A stretch of 64,000 nucleotides of DNA from Parus major (taxonomy: Eukaryota; Chordata; Aves; Passeriformes; Paridae), in contig NC_031772.1 in the NCBI RefSeq assembly GCF_001522545.3, forward strand, positions 2,984,603 to 3,048,602, read 5' to 3'. The position numbers and the translations under genes were made by a program. The notes under the pieces were generated by a model. That model worked only from the letters and a program-made list of their open reading frames with translations. It made no database searches and was not told the origin of the DNA. Within the stretch, counting starts at the first letter, position 1. The number at the start of each line of letters is the position of its first letter. This document shows positions 1 through 14,120 of the stretch, one piece after another.

Positions 1-3000
1 AGAGCAAAGCCTTGTTCAGATCCAGCAGCTCGGGAGCTCCAGCTGACAGTAGATCAGTTTGCATTCTGCATTATGAAGAGCCCTTCACTTTGCTCCAGCC
101 AGAATCTCAAACCAATATAACAACCCCAAAAACTTTGATGAAGGGAATGGCAATAAAATAATGTGTTATATTAGCAGGAGTAAAAATTGAGTCTTTATTT
201 GGTTACAACTTAAACAATGCAGTGTGTAAAGATTTGTACTGTTTCTCGACTCTGAGGAGAACGAGAAGATTAAATATATCTTGCTATGTTTGTGTGAAAG
301 GTGAACTGCAGCCTGCTGGAGAGCACAAAACTTGATACAGTGGGGATTTGTCTATAAAGAAAATACAGATAATCCCATAGAAAAAAAAAAATATTTGATG
401 TCCTCATGCATTTGGTAATGCAGACTTAGCAATATGTTGATAATGGAACATTGTCCCTTTTTGTGATCTTGAAAGAAAAAATAAATATCCTCTCTAATGC
501 TCTTTGCCATGCTGCTTCTGGCTAACTCTGTGAACTCAGAGTGTTTGAATAGGTGGAAATACATCAAAAAATCTGTAAGACATCTTCCTCTTGTTAAGCC
601 TAGATAGCTTTTTCTTTTATAATACACAAGCAATATCAAGAGTATCTGGAGGCCGTGGCAGTCTCCAGCACTCTTGTAGAGTATAATATTTATTTCCCGC
701 TTTTATTTTTATTAATAACCCCAAATCAAGATGGAAATATTATAAATGTAAACTAAGTGGGGTTGTATATGAAAGAAAATAATCTCCTGAGGAACATGGC
801 ATTCAGTTGGAGCTGTCTGTGTTGGGTGTGACTCCAAGAGTAGGAAGGAGCAGGCTGGAATCCAGCACGTGATCCGTGCTCAGGATGAAGGCAGAGGAGA
901 AGTTTGCCTGTCAGGTACTGACTGCAGCAAATATTGGATTTATAATTACATGGAAACTGCATTGCCATGCAGGTGTCCAGCCTTTGTTCCCCTCCCAGCT
1001 TTGGTCCCCCTTGGATGGAAGCTCTGGACATCACAAATCTTTGTTAAAGGTGGCATTGAGTGTTCTTGTTAAAGATTTGTCTGTAAAGGGATGGCTGAGA
1101 GAGATTCCAGGCTTCAGAATCCTCTGGAGAAGTCCAGCCTCACAATCAGGGCCATCACTGGAGCCTGGCTTGCCAGGATATTTGGGAACTTAAATCAGAA
1201 TGTGCTTTGTACTGGGCACGCTCACACAGGGTTGATTATTGTCCCAAATAAAGGGGACAAATTGTGCAATTTCCTTCCAGGAAAAAGCCAGCAACAGAAA
1301 GCAGTGTTTCTAACTGTGATTTAATGGGAAATTCTGCATTTCTCTATGCCATCTTAGGGATAATGTTTTGGGCTCCTGGCATCTCTGTCTTTCTCACTGC
1401 AGGACGTTTGCCTGAGGCTGCTTTATCGACAGCTGCCCTTGTTCTTGGTGCCTTCTTATCCTCAGACTCTGCTGAAACCTGGTGTGCTTTGTACCTCAGG
1501 GCAGGAGTCTCAGGAGTCCCAGGACACTCAGGCAGACACAGCTCGTTCCTCTCTGAGCCTTTAAAGGGTTCAGCTCAGAATAAACCGAGAATTCATCGCT
1601 GCCATGCTGCTATTCACAACAGCAGGAAATATGCTCATGGATCACTCAGAATTACTCTGCCATGACACGACAGCCTGGCCCAGCTGAGCAAAAACCAGGA
1701 GATTTCACTCCAGCTGCCCTTCTCTCAGCCAGTCACTTCGATGTTAGAAGCAAAAGCCACTGTGACACAGCTTCAGTGATGTTGTGTGGCTCAAAGTCCC
1801 CCTCAAAGGAAAATATAAGTGTTGAGTTTTGTCTTCTCTGTTTTAAACTAAACTCCTCAAACAAATGATGGTTTTTTAAATTGTTAAGTTTGATGGCATA
1901 ATTTGTCCGTATCTGCAGGTACAAGGAACAAATCATTAAAAGAGTAAAAATCCAGATTTTAAACACCCTGTGTCAGATTCTTTGTTCTACTGCTCCCATG
2001 ATTTAATTTACAATTTTAGGCTCACATGGTACTGTCAGTATTAGATGTGGGTTTCATCTGTTGTTAATACTTTCCATTTAGAAGTAAATTTACTCATATA
2101 TTTACAAAACCTCAACATATACAGAAGGAAATTGTGTAATGTGCTTTGACTCTGAACAAGCAGTGACAACAGGAACTTTGGTTGAATTATTTAGGGAGGA
2201 AGGAAGAAATTCTGGAGAAATTGAGGTATTTTTATAAGTAAATGCTGCTTCGTAATATTAACTCTTTTCAAGCCCAGACAATTTTGTATTGTTTCTCTTG
2301 ACTCTTCCTTTCTTTAGATCTTTCTGCTTGGCTGAACCACTTGCCAAGTGTTTGCTCTTCTTTGCTGTTGCCCTTTCACAGTCCAAGGTGTAAGACAGGG
2401 ATGAGGAACAGAATGAAGCCTCTGTCTAATTTCCTCTAAAATGTTCTGCTCTTTAGAGCAACTGAACAATTTCTTCTCAAAATTCATGCAATGGGTTTCT
2501 TTCTGATGTTGCTTTATGGCTGCATCTTAGTGAACAGCATTAAACAACAGAACTGTTGGAAACCCAGGCTGTGAAGGACTTTAGAAACTGCATTTGTATT
2601 AATACATGAAACAGCCCAGGCTCTGCTGTCTGGCCCTGAGATGAAATGGTTCTTCATGGCTTGGCTCCAGATGGCCAAACTCTCTTGGTCTGGGAACAGC
2701 ACTGCCTGACTGGTGTTACCAGCTGGGAACGAGTCCCTGCAATCCCCTAAACCTTGCCCAGGAATTTTGTGGCAGCATCAGAGATGGCCTTGGCCAAACT
2801 GCTTTGGGCTTTGCTGACAATTAAAAGCCTGGATGTTTGCCTGTCTGTTCTCAAGCCCGAGCTGGAGATCCCAGGGATTCCAGAGCCCATCTGTTCCCAT
2901 GCTTAGCTGTCCTTATCACCAAAGCAGAGTCTCTAATTAGAGTCTTGTCTTTTTTTCCCTTCAGTTCAGAGAAGTGGTTATGTCCAGTTTAAAATGATGC

Positions 3001-3135
3001 TGAGCTCTACTTTCTTTGCCATTTGTAAGCCTCAACCTTCTATTCAACCTATTTTTTAGCAGACTGATACCAAAATATATTATAGCTTAAATTTTCTTAA
3101 CTGGCAGCAACTTCTAACATTTTCATAGGTACTTC
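1..3135. other. Non-coding DNA, no gene seen
   Basis: AT-rich, CpG-poor sequence of ordinary vertebrate character. Overlapping plus-strand open frames at 876-1193 and 1264-1665 show no domain, signal or recognisable family, and I take them as chance. No LTR, LINE or RNA gene was recognised. Confidence 0.6.
2931..2942. promoter_or_regulatory. Palindrome with homeodomain core
   Basis: CTCTAATTAGAG is a perfect 12 bp palindrome around TAATTA, the core bound by many homeodomain proteins. Such sites also arise by chance in AT-rich DNA, so the regulatory reading is only a suggestion. Confidence 0.2.
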
Positions 3136-3213
3136 TACTATTATTATCATTATTATTATTATTATTATTATTATAAATTATTAATTATTATTGATATTTT
3201 TATTATTGTTAAG
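3136..3213. repeat. (ATT)n microsatellite
   Basis: About a dozen ATT/TTA trinucleotides with one ATC interruption, decaying into imperfect ATTATT copies on the right. A simple repeat, likely length-polymorphic. Confidence 0.9.
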
Positions 3214-6200
3214 TGTTATTACTGCTGGTTTTTAGCAAATCAGCCACCAGCTCTCTTTGCAGCAGTTTGTGGTGTCCTGGTGCTCTTTTCCTTTCTGTGT
3301 GCAAGGCTCCACTCTGGTCCAGCAGGCACATGAAGTGGTAGCTGCAGAAATCAAAAGGAATTGCCCTGATTCCTAAATCCTCCAAGTCCTTTTACCAGAT
3401 CATGGTAAATGTTTAGGTTTTTTCTGACTCAGGGCCATTCCTAAGCCATGATTAGTCCCCACAGAGGATGAGCAGGGGCCAGCTGGGGCCAGCAGCTCCC
3501 CAGTTGAGCATCGAGGCTCTTCAGTGATGTCTTTGATTTGGGTTTTTTGGGAGGAAAGTGAAATTATCCAATGGTTTGAGATAAAAGGGACCCACTGGGT
3601 CTCCTGTCCTATATATCAGGGCAGATTTTCTTTATTCTTCCCTTTCTGAGCACCATTCTCATGGGATTCCTGATCTCCCTGGGAATTATGAGGCAGGAGT
3701 GGGGTCATGAAGAGAAGGAAACAGGAGGAAATGAAAACATTTCTTTTAGACTTTGCAAATTATTTCTTTGTTGCAGTCATTTCAATTGCAAAAATAATTT
3801 TATAATAATGTTGGGCCAAATAATGTGGAGGGAAAGTTCTGAAGAATGGAGTCATTCAGTAATTTCTTTACATCATGTAAAATCCAGCATCTTTTGAAGT
3901 TGAGGATGTCTAATGACCACTTTGGTAAGCTCAGCAAAAAACTGGTTTGGATTTTTTCTAAAGAGAGACTTTGGAAGAAAACATAAAGATTTTATATATC
4001 CTATAAAACTGGCACACATCACATTATGGATTATATATGCACAATTAGCTTTTTTTTTATCTAGTTGTGTATTATGGCTGGATTAAATTCCTCTGAAACA
4101 CTTTATGGTGTATCCTGGTGTTTAAAACATTATTGTATCCCTGAATATTCCTAGTAACAGTTCCTGGTACAGAATCTTGCCATAACAGACATGCATTTGG
4201 GTATTATTTTTTGTGTACTTTTCAAATCCACACACAGCTCAGAATAGGCACCTCTACTTTTTATTTTTAATTAAGTTTTTTTCTTTTATCATTAGTGCAT
4301 TCTGAGTGTTAGACAGATGAGAAAAAAATTGCAACAGAGAGAGGGAATGAGAAAAGTGCTCTGTTTTCCATATCATTCTCTGGATGGAAATCATTGCAAT
4401 TCCTTTGTGAGATAAGTTAAATATGATTTAGCAGTAACAATATATCTGCATCCAAAATATGATGTCAAGGTTGTAAAATTAAACCAGTTTTAAAAAAATA
4501 CCTTTTAATCCATGTGGATAATTCTCAAAGCTTTCAGCAGGTAAAAAAATGAGGTTGCATCTTCATAGCAGGTGTGGGAATTGCTGTTTTACACCTCCAA
4601 AAGTCCTGCCTGCTTGTGGATGCTTGGGGTCTTTTTTCTGGCAAGGTTTGTCTTATAAACATTAAGATTTGTAAATTAAAGTATCTCGTTTTGCTGTCTC
4701 TCTGCAGCTGGATCACACCTTTAATGAGGGGCTAAATCACTGAGCAGGATTTCTGTGATAAATAGAAATGATCTGTTTTCATGGCCTCTTCATGTATCTT
4801 GTCAGGTATTACTCAAAGCAGGGGATGGAATTTTTGATGGCATGGATGGAATTGGGATCAATGGATGGCTAAAATGTGTAATTCATCTGCTGTAATCCAT
4901 GGGTCTGTTCTGCCACCACGATGGGGGAGTGAAAGAAATCACTTTAATTTGATATCTTGCAAAGGCATGACAGCAACAGCATTTTCAAAATTGTGTCAGA
5001 GAGTTATTTAAATTTGTTGCTGAGATGGTGCAATGCAAAGTATTTTAGCTGGTCTCTTAAAAGTGAACTGGAACCAGAAAATCCCATGTTCACAGGTGAA
5101 GGTGTTCTTTGAATTTATATGAATTAATAAGAAATATAAATAGGAGAGAAGGAAAAAACTGAGTTGAAGAAATGTGTTAAAAATGGCTTATCAGTGTTTA
5201 AGGGAAGAAGAAAATAAAAATAAAAAGAGGTTGGATGGCAGAGCTTTAAAGCAAAAGTGTGGGCCCAGATAGTTTTTGAGTGATCAGAGAAAATGCCAAA
5301 AACTGTTTTTTAACAGTATCTGCATAACAATGAAAACTGAAGCAAGGTTGTTAGAAAATAACACCCCTGGGATGCATGTAAATACACAAAATCTTAGAAC
5401 TCAAACCAGAGCCTTAGGGAATTCAAAAATGCACAAGGAAGATAATAAAAATGGAATTATTTATGGTCGTTAATTGAGAGCATTGACAGGGGGTCTAGAA
5501 AAATCCTAACACACTCCACAAAGATTGTATTTTGCGGGATATTTTTGAAGAAATTCAGCCCTGAAAAAATTCTTTTTCCTGTGAGAATATCAAAGAGATG
5601 TAGCAGAGGCCACCACGCTGATCTAACCTGCAATCAGAGTGGGAATCCTTTGAAATCACTTCACCACCATTTTTAGTAAAAACAGGAGAAAACAGAAAAC
5701 AATGAGACAAATTCTGATTGAGTTTGTCTTTTAGCATAATGTGTCTGCATGTTCTGTAAAAAAAGACAGGTTTTTAGGGCATAACCTGAACAAGCAACAG
5801 CATCACCAGCAGGGCTCTGTGATCCTTTGCTGCTCTCCAAGAGCCCTTTTAGCTGCTCTGCCAGCTTTTCTTCTCACATCCCTTGCAGGATTTCCTTCAC
5901 CCTGTCTGAAAAGCAGCAGAGTCCCCTCAATATTTGGGATGTTCTAAAAACGGGTTTTTCTACTCATTTTTGAAGCAATGAGAAGGTTGTTTCCTTTCCT
6001 TCGTGTACGTGGTGGTTTCTGTCTTTGGGTTTTTATTCAGTTTGAACTAACTCATGAAAAAGAGTCGAGTTAGCTTGGGTAACAGTCTTGATCCTAAAAT
6101 GTGCTGATCCCTTTTGCCCTGGTTCTGTGAATATGCAGACTGAGTGCCAAAAAGACCAATTTGTCTGTGCTTTTTCCCCCAGTCATGCTCAGGGCTGATC

Positions 6201-6427
6201 ACTTCTTCCCCACTCTGATGTGATCTTGATACACCCAGCAAACTTAATGCTTTGGGATCTGGGATGGGTTTTCTCCTGAATTACACCACAATTCCAACAG
6301 GAAGTCCTTGATAATAAGGGATTTCCAGCTGGAAGGCTCAGGAGGTAATTTAATTTAGATTAATATAAACACTAATCTGCAATAATGCTGCCCCAAGATC
6401 CTGCCATATGAAATAATTGCATTTTGC
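3214..6427. other. Non-coding DNA, no gene seen
   Basis: Only short chance frames below 80 codons, A-rich patches near 5210-5230, and no recognisable mobile element. Confidence 0.55.
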
Positions 6428-6457
6428 TATAAAAAGGTTGGGGTTTGGCACCACTTT

Positions 6458-7266
6458 TTGAGTGGAGAAGAGACCAGAGCACCTCCCTGGGCAAGAGGGG
6501 CCAGTCTAGAAAACAAGGTCCCACAAATGGAAGGTCTCATCCAGTCCATGGAAAGATACCAACAGCTCTTGAAAGCAAGAATGACTGAACTGCAAGAGAA
6601 AGCAGAATTTGCTCTCCCTGGACAAGAATTACTCTTGAATCCAGATCCACCTCACTCAAGTTACTTCTACTACATACATAACTTGTTTAACCCAGAAAGT
6701 GAAAGCATTTGTTAGAACTCTGGAAATCCAAAGAAATGCAGAAATGCCCTTCCTTTGCCAACCTTAATACCTGTGCTCCAGATGTGCTCTTGACACAGCT
6801 GGGGAATCACCGTGGAATGAAACAGGGAATGGCTGAGGCTGCTCTCAAACTCAGCTTTACTGAAGAGTCTGGGGGCTTGGAATCCCTGGTCAGGGTGTGA
6901 GGGAGGGTATTTTAAAGAGAAACGTGACTGGTGCTGGTTTGAACCTTGGGCTCTGACAGGAGTGAATTGAGCCGTGCCCAGACCGAGGGAGAGGAGAGCT
7001 CAGACAGCATCAGGGGGTGTGGAGGGATGGGATGTGCCAGCCTGGAGCCCTGGATATCCCTGGATGCAACAAAAACAGTGAGGCCAGCAAGAGACCACAA
7101 GACAAGAGCAGCTTTCCTGTCCAGACCCACCTGCAGGAATATAAAACCATTAAAAAATGGAGAGATCAATCCTAATCATGAGACCTGTTCTTTTGAAAGT
7201 CCCACTGGAGCAGTTCAGCAGTTCCTTCAAACTTTAAATCACAGAAGCAGTGAAACCCACATCTAA
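6458..7266 (+). pseudogene. Possible decayed coding sequence, unrecognised
   Basis: I do not recognise the family. A plus-strand frame at 6458-6715 has no ATG at its start. It reads as a charged, helix-prone stretch (key part MERYQQLLKARMTELQEKAE, roughly residues 30-49 of 85) that could form a coiled coil, then a Tyr-rich tail ending in a TAG stop. Two more plus-strand frames in a different phase follow, 6709-6900 and 6946-7266, separated from each other by stops at 6898 and 6913. A TATAAAAA string lies at 6428-6435, about 30 bp upstream of the first frame. The pattern fits an old retrocopy or exon remnant with a frameshift and stops. It also fits chance frames in a less AT-rich patch. There are no clear splice sites and no poly(A) tail at the 3' side. 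Confidence 0.25.
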
Positions 7267-10200
7267 TTTTTGTTTTTAAAACTGCAAAAAAGAGAATTTT
7301 TTACACAATTGTCCGTTCCCAAATTCAATAATATAGGTGTTGGGGGAGCAATCCATACACTGAGTTTTACAAAAAAACCATAAATGAGTAAAAGAATGCC
7401 AAGGAATTGCTCCTGAAAATATAGCAGCATAGTCTAGAGAAGAATTTGATATTATTTTTTCTTGTCTTTTTCAGTTCCTAAGCAGAAGAATAGGACAGGA
7501 AATAAAGCAAAGCTCAGTTATGCAGTGGTGTATCAGTTCTCCAAATATTAACTCTGGGAAGAAGTATAAGACCTCACAATGCAGTGAAAGCCTTTAATCA
7601 ATTTCCAATCTTTAACTGAAATTAAGAGCTATAGGAGGAAGGAGGAAGATAAACAAGTTAAAGAAAATGGGAATTTCATACAGAATTTGAAAAAGGACAT
7701 TATAACTTGGAGAAACAGTAGTATGGGCTTGATGTTTTTTTTTTGTTTCTGGATAATTTGCCACTCTTTTAATACTTTTAATATTTTGCAGTATCCAGTC
7801 TTGAGCTTATAAGATAAGGAAAAGTTGTGGAAATCAGCCTTGTTCCATGTGCACATTTTATAATCTCATATCAGTCTGTCTCTTACGCTGCTGGAGAGAT
7901 CAATAGATGTTCCCTGCTGAGGATGTTATCTTTGGTACCAACTTTTTAATTAACTCTTGTCCTGAGCTCAAAGAGCAATGTTTCACAGTAAAAACTCTTG
8001 ATGTACAAAGGAGATCTGACATTTATCAATTACACTCCGTGGTATCCAGCGTGGTGATCAAACAGTCAGAGCTGTAGTACTGCTTGTTCTCCAGCGATGG
8101 CAAAATAACTCAGACTCCCACATCAAATGCACTTGTGTGGCTCTGGACTCCTTTTGAACGTGTTTACCAATCATTTTGTGAGGAATATTCTGTTGGCACC
8201 GAAGGGAAATTGTCAATATTGAGATGATGTTGTGTTATTAGGCGTGATGGAAAAGGTAACAAATGTAGCACAGTTTTGATTTGAGGTGCTGCCAGTGGCA
8301 AAAGCCAAACCACTTTCACTTCCTGGCTGCTCTGACTGAGCCCTGAGAGTTTGCTTTGCTCTCCTTTGGGCATCAGGGAGGCATTTTCCAGCTGAAGCTT
8401 TCTTTGGGCATCTGTGTCCCAGCCCACAGGTCTCTGCATTTGGCTTGCTCCTTTGCTTTTCAGGCAAAAATCTAATTTATCAGCAGTGAATCAGGTGCAG
8501 TCCATGGATCTACAGGACATTTTTTCCTTAGAGAGAGCATTCATCCAGACTGGCAATCTTGTGGCAGCGTTTTCTCTTTGCTGCCATCTCTGAGCTGTCC
8601 TGTGCTGCAAGGAGGAGACCAAACATCCTCCATCAGCTCCTCACCACTCACACCAGAACCCTTCAACGTCTCTCTGAACACCTCTATTCTGCTTGGTAAT
8701 TCTTGGTGTTTATTAGTATTTCTTAGGATGTTTTCCAGAGATGGCACAGAATTCTGTTAAAACATAATAAGGCTTTCTAAAATTTCAAATTGTATTACTT
8801 CATCTTCCCTCTGTCTCTGTGTTATTTTATTGTTTGATTGCAGTAGCAGTCACTGAATATCTGAGGGCCGTTCAACACTGTTGATGCATCACAACAACAG
8901 ATTAATGATTTTAAAAAACACAGCAAGGACAGCTGCTTCTTAATACTCAAAGTGTTTCTATTTGTGTAAGGGGCTTTTGCAGGATGTCTGGAAAGAATTT
9001 CTCTGCCTCTCTTTTGAAATCTCATATATTGAAAAACTGTTGAGGTTTCAAGAGCCACTATGTTTTAGGAAGACCTCCTAAAGACATCCTAATTCCCAAA
9101 TCCTCTTGAGATCCTGTGCACTTTCCAGCAGCAAAGCTCCTGCCTGTGTTATTACAGTTTATTTTTGTTGAAGGAGACACTAACACCTAGAAACAAATGG
9201 TGATCTCTCCCTGCAGTCTGATTCTATTAAGGACAGCTGGTGCTGTGTCTGCAGCTGTGGACAAAGCAGAGGATATAATTTTTTGCTTGTGTTCCTCTGA
9301 TTGCTTTGTTCATCTCTGCTGGTGACAGATTAGCTCCACAGCACATCCATAGGTCACCAGCCAGCCTTTTTATATTTGTACTGGTCAGCGCTCTGAAGAG
9401 AGATTTTAAATTGAAAATAACACTTTCTTTTGTTGTCTTGTATTTTGGAGAGCCAGAGCTCCGTAGCAGAGGTGCCACAGGTCATCCTAAAGGTGCACCA
9501 GCAGTGCAGAATGCAGCAGCTTCTGTACAGCACCCATCCCTCATTATTCCTGCTGTCAGCTGGTCCCAGCTGTCCATGACATTTATAAAATCCTTTTCAT
9601 AAAAAATTTAAGGTTAAAAAGTCTTAAGAAAAAGTACCCTGCCGAGGTTTACTAATGAAAGAGGGAAAGGTTATTTTATTATCAAATGTACAAAGGAAAG
9701 CACTTTTCTTCATCTTAACTGGACATTTTCTTTATAGAATGCAAAAATTCCTTATCTTATATATTTCATTTTCATCAGGTTTTCCTGAAATAGTTATAAT
9801 TAAATATTCTTTTAAAACTTCCCCTTGAAGAATCAAAGTTACAGTTAAAAACAAGATAAGAGATTTAAATTCTTTGCTGGCTCTGTGAGATGCTGTTTGC
9901 AAAGACACCAGGAAAACAACCTGTATTTTCAAGGAATGAGATGGGAAATGTTGACAAAAATCTCAAAACAATGACATAGTGGTGCTGAATGTAGTGGTAA
10001 GAAATGGACAGATTTAACCAACCTCTCTTTAAAAGGACAGAAGTGGGGGAGGAGAGCGAGGTCCTTTGTTGGAACTCATGGAATGTGTGCTGCTCCAAGG
10101 CTCAGAACAACCAAAGCCACACCAGGCAGGCAGAGCTGTTGCCTCTCTGGCCTGATACAGGAATTTGTCTCTTATTTCCTCCTGTCATTCCCAAATGCAA

Positions 10201-13200
10201 TTCCATATCTTCTACATAGATTCTCTGCTAGTTATCAGGATGGCAATTCCCATCATCCCTTCATGGCCAGGACCAAATGTTGAAGTTTAGGCTTCTGAAA
10301 ATTAAAGAGACCATGAATTTTAAGTATTTTTGGTGGAATGTGAAGCAATTTCGTCAGTGGGGCAACTCTTTATTCAGACAAGACCCATTCCTAGAAAAAT
10401 AGCCCTGCAAATAAATGCATCAGGGGACAGAGAGCATCAAGTTAGACTCGAGGAGATGGATTCTCCTTTTTTTTCCAAATTTGTTGATTTGGTTCTTGGT
10501 TCTGTCTGGGTTTTCCCCCTCAGGCCTGTCCACCTGGAGAGGCTCCATCCCTTCTCACGTGCAGGAGTGGGCTGTTAGCTTTTGGCACATATGCTGCAAC
10601 AAAAGGCTTTAGATCAGATAAAACACACTAACTAAAACTCAAACATGTAGATTTTACCAGCCAGTTTCAATTGAAAGGATTTATTTTCTGCACAAGATCA
10701 TTTTAAGAGCTGGTCACAACCAATACTCTCACCTTTGGCATTGGAAAGAACTTTTCATCTCTAGGACAATGGGAAGGTGAAACCTCTATTATTTATTCTG
10801 TTTTGTTTTAATATCCATCTCATGAGTTGTAGCATAGAAAATGCCTGGGTTATTTTTCTTCTGGAATCCTGACTTTAACAAGGAAGAAGCTCCTGTCTCT
10901 ATTTCTTCATCCTGCCTGTTTAAATAGCAGTCAGAACCTGGAAAAGAATAGCACTTGATAAATATACCTTCATAATGAAGTGCTTAAAACTGAGGAAAAA
11001 AATGCTGTGTCTCAGCTAATTTATTCCTCATCTCAGATATGTTCTAGCCCTCATTACTTTTGAAGTAAACTGAGAACTTTTGCCAAGTATGTTTTGATAG
11101 TAATGAATAAAGACTTCTCTGGGAGAAGGATCCTGCTTATCTCCAGGTATGTTCAGACTCAATGAGCATTTTCTCTTGTATCCTTGCCAAAATACCTTTC
11201 CAGTACAGCTTGCCAAAAAAGTCCCAGAGAACTGTCCTTTATCTTTTTTGAGAACCAAAAAATGAGTCTGTGTTGTGGGCTAGACTGACTTATCAGCAGT
11301 GAAATTCAGACTTCCTTGGTCTGTGCTTCATTCCAGGAAGGACCTGTTTAATGGAGACACCTGCCAAAAATTATTTACAGCTTTCTTGGGGTGCTGATAT
11401 CTGCTCATGCACCTCATCAATCCTGCCCTGCAATCTGGAAACAGAAACATCTTGGAGGAATATGAAGATTCCTTCGCTGAGACTGACATGGAAAAGGATT
11501 TTGAATGTTTTTCTTCTATAAAACTACAAAGAGGAGACAGTATGGATTATCAATATGCCCAAGAAATCACACACTGAAAGTTGAATTAGCAGCAGAGTGA
11601 AAATGGCTTTTGTGAAACCTGCAGGCTTTGATATAAATGGGAGAGGCAGCTCATGGAGCTGACCCTGCTTTGCAAGTCATTCTGGTTTCCTGGTAGTTTT
11701 TCCAGTTCTGGGAGGTACACAGTGAAATGTTGCTTTTAAAGTGAGGAATGCAACCACGATATTTATAAGCATAAGGAAAAAAGGGGCTGTTCCCTTTCTT
11801 TGAAAATTTCAGAGCTTGTTAAAAACTTTTATCTTCAGTGAGAGCCTATTTTGTCATTTTTCCAGTTCTGGTTTTTTGTTAACTAGAAATAAGTTCATTA
11901 CTGGAATACATCTTCCAAATGCACTGTAAGTTCCTGTAGGATCTTTATTTTGGATTTAAAATGAAAATTGTACATGATATCCTGTCCATTAATTTCCTAC
12001 CACGACTGAATTGAGAAATGCACTGAAGGAGAAGTTATTAAAAAAACCAAACAAACAATAATTTCTGTTAATATTGTTCACATTCTACTGCAGTTTCTTT
12101 ATAGCTGGGTTCCTTCTAAGATGAAAGTAGTTTGGATCTGGAAGATCCTTTGTGTCCTGGTGCTCTGATGTCAAATGGTTCACAACTGTGTACATCAAAG
12201 ACTCAGACATATGGAAATTGCATTTTGGGTCTCCTCCAATTCCTTCAGCATTTCTTTAGCCATCTCTAATGAGTATCTCCAATTTTAATATCTTCCAAAA
12301 ACTAGTTCACTCAAAAGCAATGCCATAACTAAAAGCATTCTATGATGTTTTGATCACCCTCCATGAGCTCTATAGTATGAGAAATCCCTGTGGGATAACT
12401 GAGGATGAGCTGTGCAAATCTGCTTTTCTTCCCTGGGTTTTCCAGTAGCCTTCTGAGTGCCATTGCACTCTGGATGCCTGGCTAGGAAAACAATTAAAAT
12501 TCAACAGCAGTTGCAAGTTATCTGCAAACTGATTTAATATTCACTTCAAAGCAGGCACCAGTGAGTTCCAGAGAAGATTTTAGTAGTGCAGTGTCTGTTC
12601 ATGTGAAATGACAGAAACCCTGGAGTCTGCTTGAATGAGGATGCACATGGACACTTCTGTGCAAAACCTCCAATATCTTCTGAAAAGGAACCCAAATCTG
12701 ACCGTGTTGCTGTGGATTTTAGGAATGTTACAACCAAGAAATATTATTTTTTTGTTACACTAGTCAAGGTATTTGCATTTTAAGACAGTCAGTAAGTATT
12801 AATGTTCCAGGCTGACTCACTGCTTTTATTTCCAATCCATTGTTTCCAATCCCATTTTTATTTTTCAGCAATCTTCTGATTCTGTTGAGCAATTATTTCT
12901 CAGAAGCTTCACTGCTATTCAGCAATTTCTTCTACAGAGTTTCTAAAGTTTTCTGTTCAGAAAGAATTGTGAGATGCAAAAGATTCTTTGGTCCATGGCA
13001 TCTTCAATGATATGTTCACACTTTGTACCTGAATAAATAAATGTCTTGTCAGCAAGATTTTTTTCCTTCAGGTTTTCTTTTCTGACCTGCAGACCAAACA
13101 CTGCAGCTGTGATATAGCATGTGGTATTCTAGTGTGCCTTAATGCATTTTTTAACCATTCTGTGTCATTAAATATTTTTATTTTAGGGAAATAATCATCC

Positions 13201-13899
13201 ACACTTCAAGACAAAAATGTGGTCGATCTGGTTTGTGCTTACAAAGGCTCTCCACTTGTCAGAAACCAGAAAACAGAAAGGTTGCACATCCTGAAAACCC
13301 AGAAATATCCTCACAAGTAGTCTTCAGATCCTGGGAATACTTTTGAAACTGTTTACTGAAGTGACATTTCTTTTTCCTGGTGCACATGGGAATGCTTTGC
13401 ATGCTGAATTAACCCGGCAGTCTCAAGAAATTTGTCACCATTTTTTCTGGAAATTCTGCCTCAGGCAATCCAGTAGGGTAAAGCCCAGAATGACATTTGA
13501 AAATCTCTTTTAAATAGCCCCATTTCTGTTTAGATAGGAACCTGTTTCAACTTATTTGTCTTGTTTCAGTATCAACTTAAATCAGTGGCCAAATATTTAT
13601 TAATTTTGGGGTGATGACTGGGCCCTAAAAGTGGAATTAAATTCTATTATGCAGCCATTGATGCTAAACACTGCATTTTCCATCCTCAATAATGAGAGTT
13701 TTAGTGATTAGTCATCAAAGTGAGTACAAGAACAAATGCAAACACGGCATAACCACTGAATATTTCACAACTAGGAAAAAATAGAGGAATTTACAGTGAA
13801 TGATTTCTTCAGTCTTTGACTGTGGTGTAATTATCTCCGTGCTGCTGAAATGCACCCATGCTGCACAGTAGTTTCAGGCAGGAAGGGAAGAAGAAAACT
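7267..13899. other. Non-coding DNA, no gene seen
   Basis: No supported gene or mobile element. A small patch at 8030-8165 keeps four CpG dinucleotides and includes a 27-codon minus-strand frame (8026-8109) bounded by stops, which I do not call an exon because there is no pyrimidine tract plus AG acceptor on that strand. The remainder is ordinary AT-rich sequence with short homopolymers. Confidence 0.55.
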
Positions 13900-14120
13900 T
13901 TTTCCAATTGAAGCTGCAGGACCAATTTTGATAGTAATTATCTGAGGTTGGGTCAGCTCACTGGATGTTATTATCTCCCGCCAAACTAAAAAATGAAATT
14001 TATGAAAAATGAAAGCTGTAATGATCCACAGTGGTCAGAGCCCAGTAATGGAAGTCATCCAGAAATACAGATCTCCCTGCTGCAGAAGATATCATTTGGT
14101 GGCATTTCTTCTGATCTGCT
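13900..14120. promoter_or_regulatory. Candidate regulatory segment with E2F-like site
   Basis: The string TCCCGCCAAA at 13976-13985 is the reverse complement of a good E2F consensus (TTTGGCGGGA). It sits among TAAT-containing words (for example GTAATTA near 13935) and keeps a CpG in a CpG-poor neighbourhood. A distal-enhancer role is an inference from motif content only. Confidence 0.2.
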
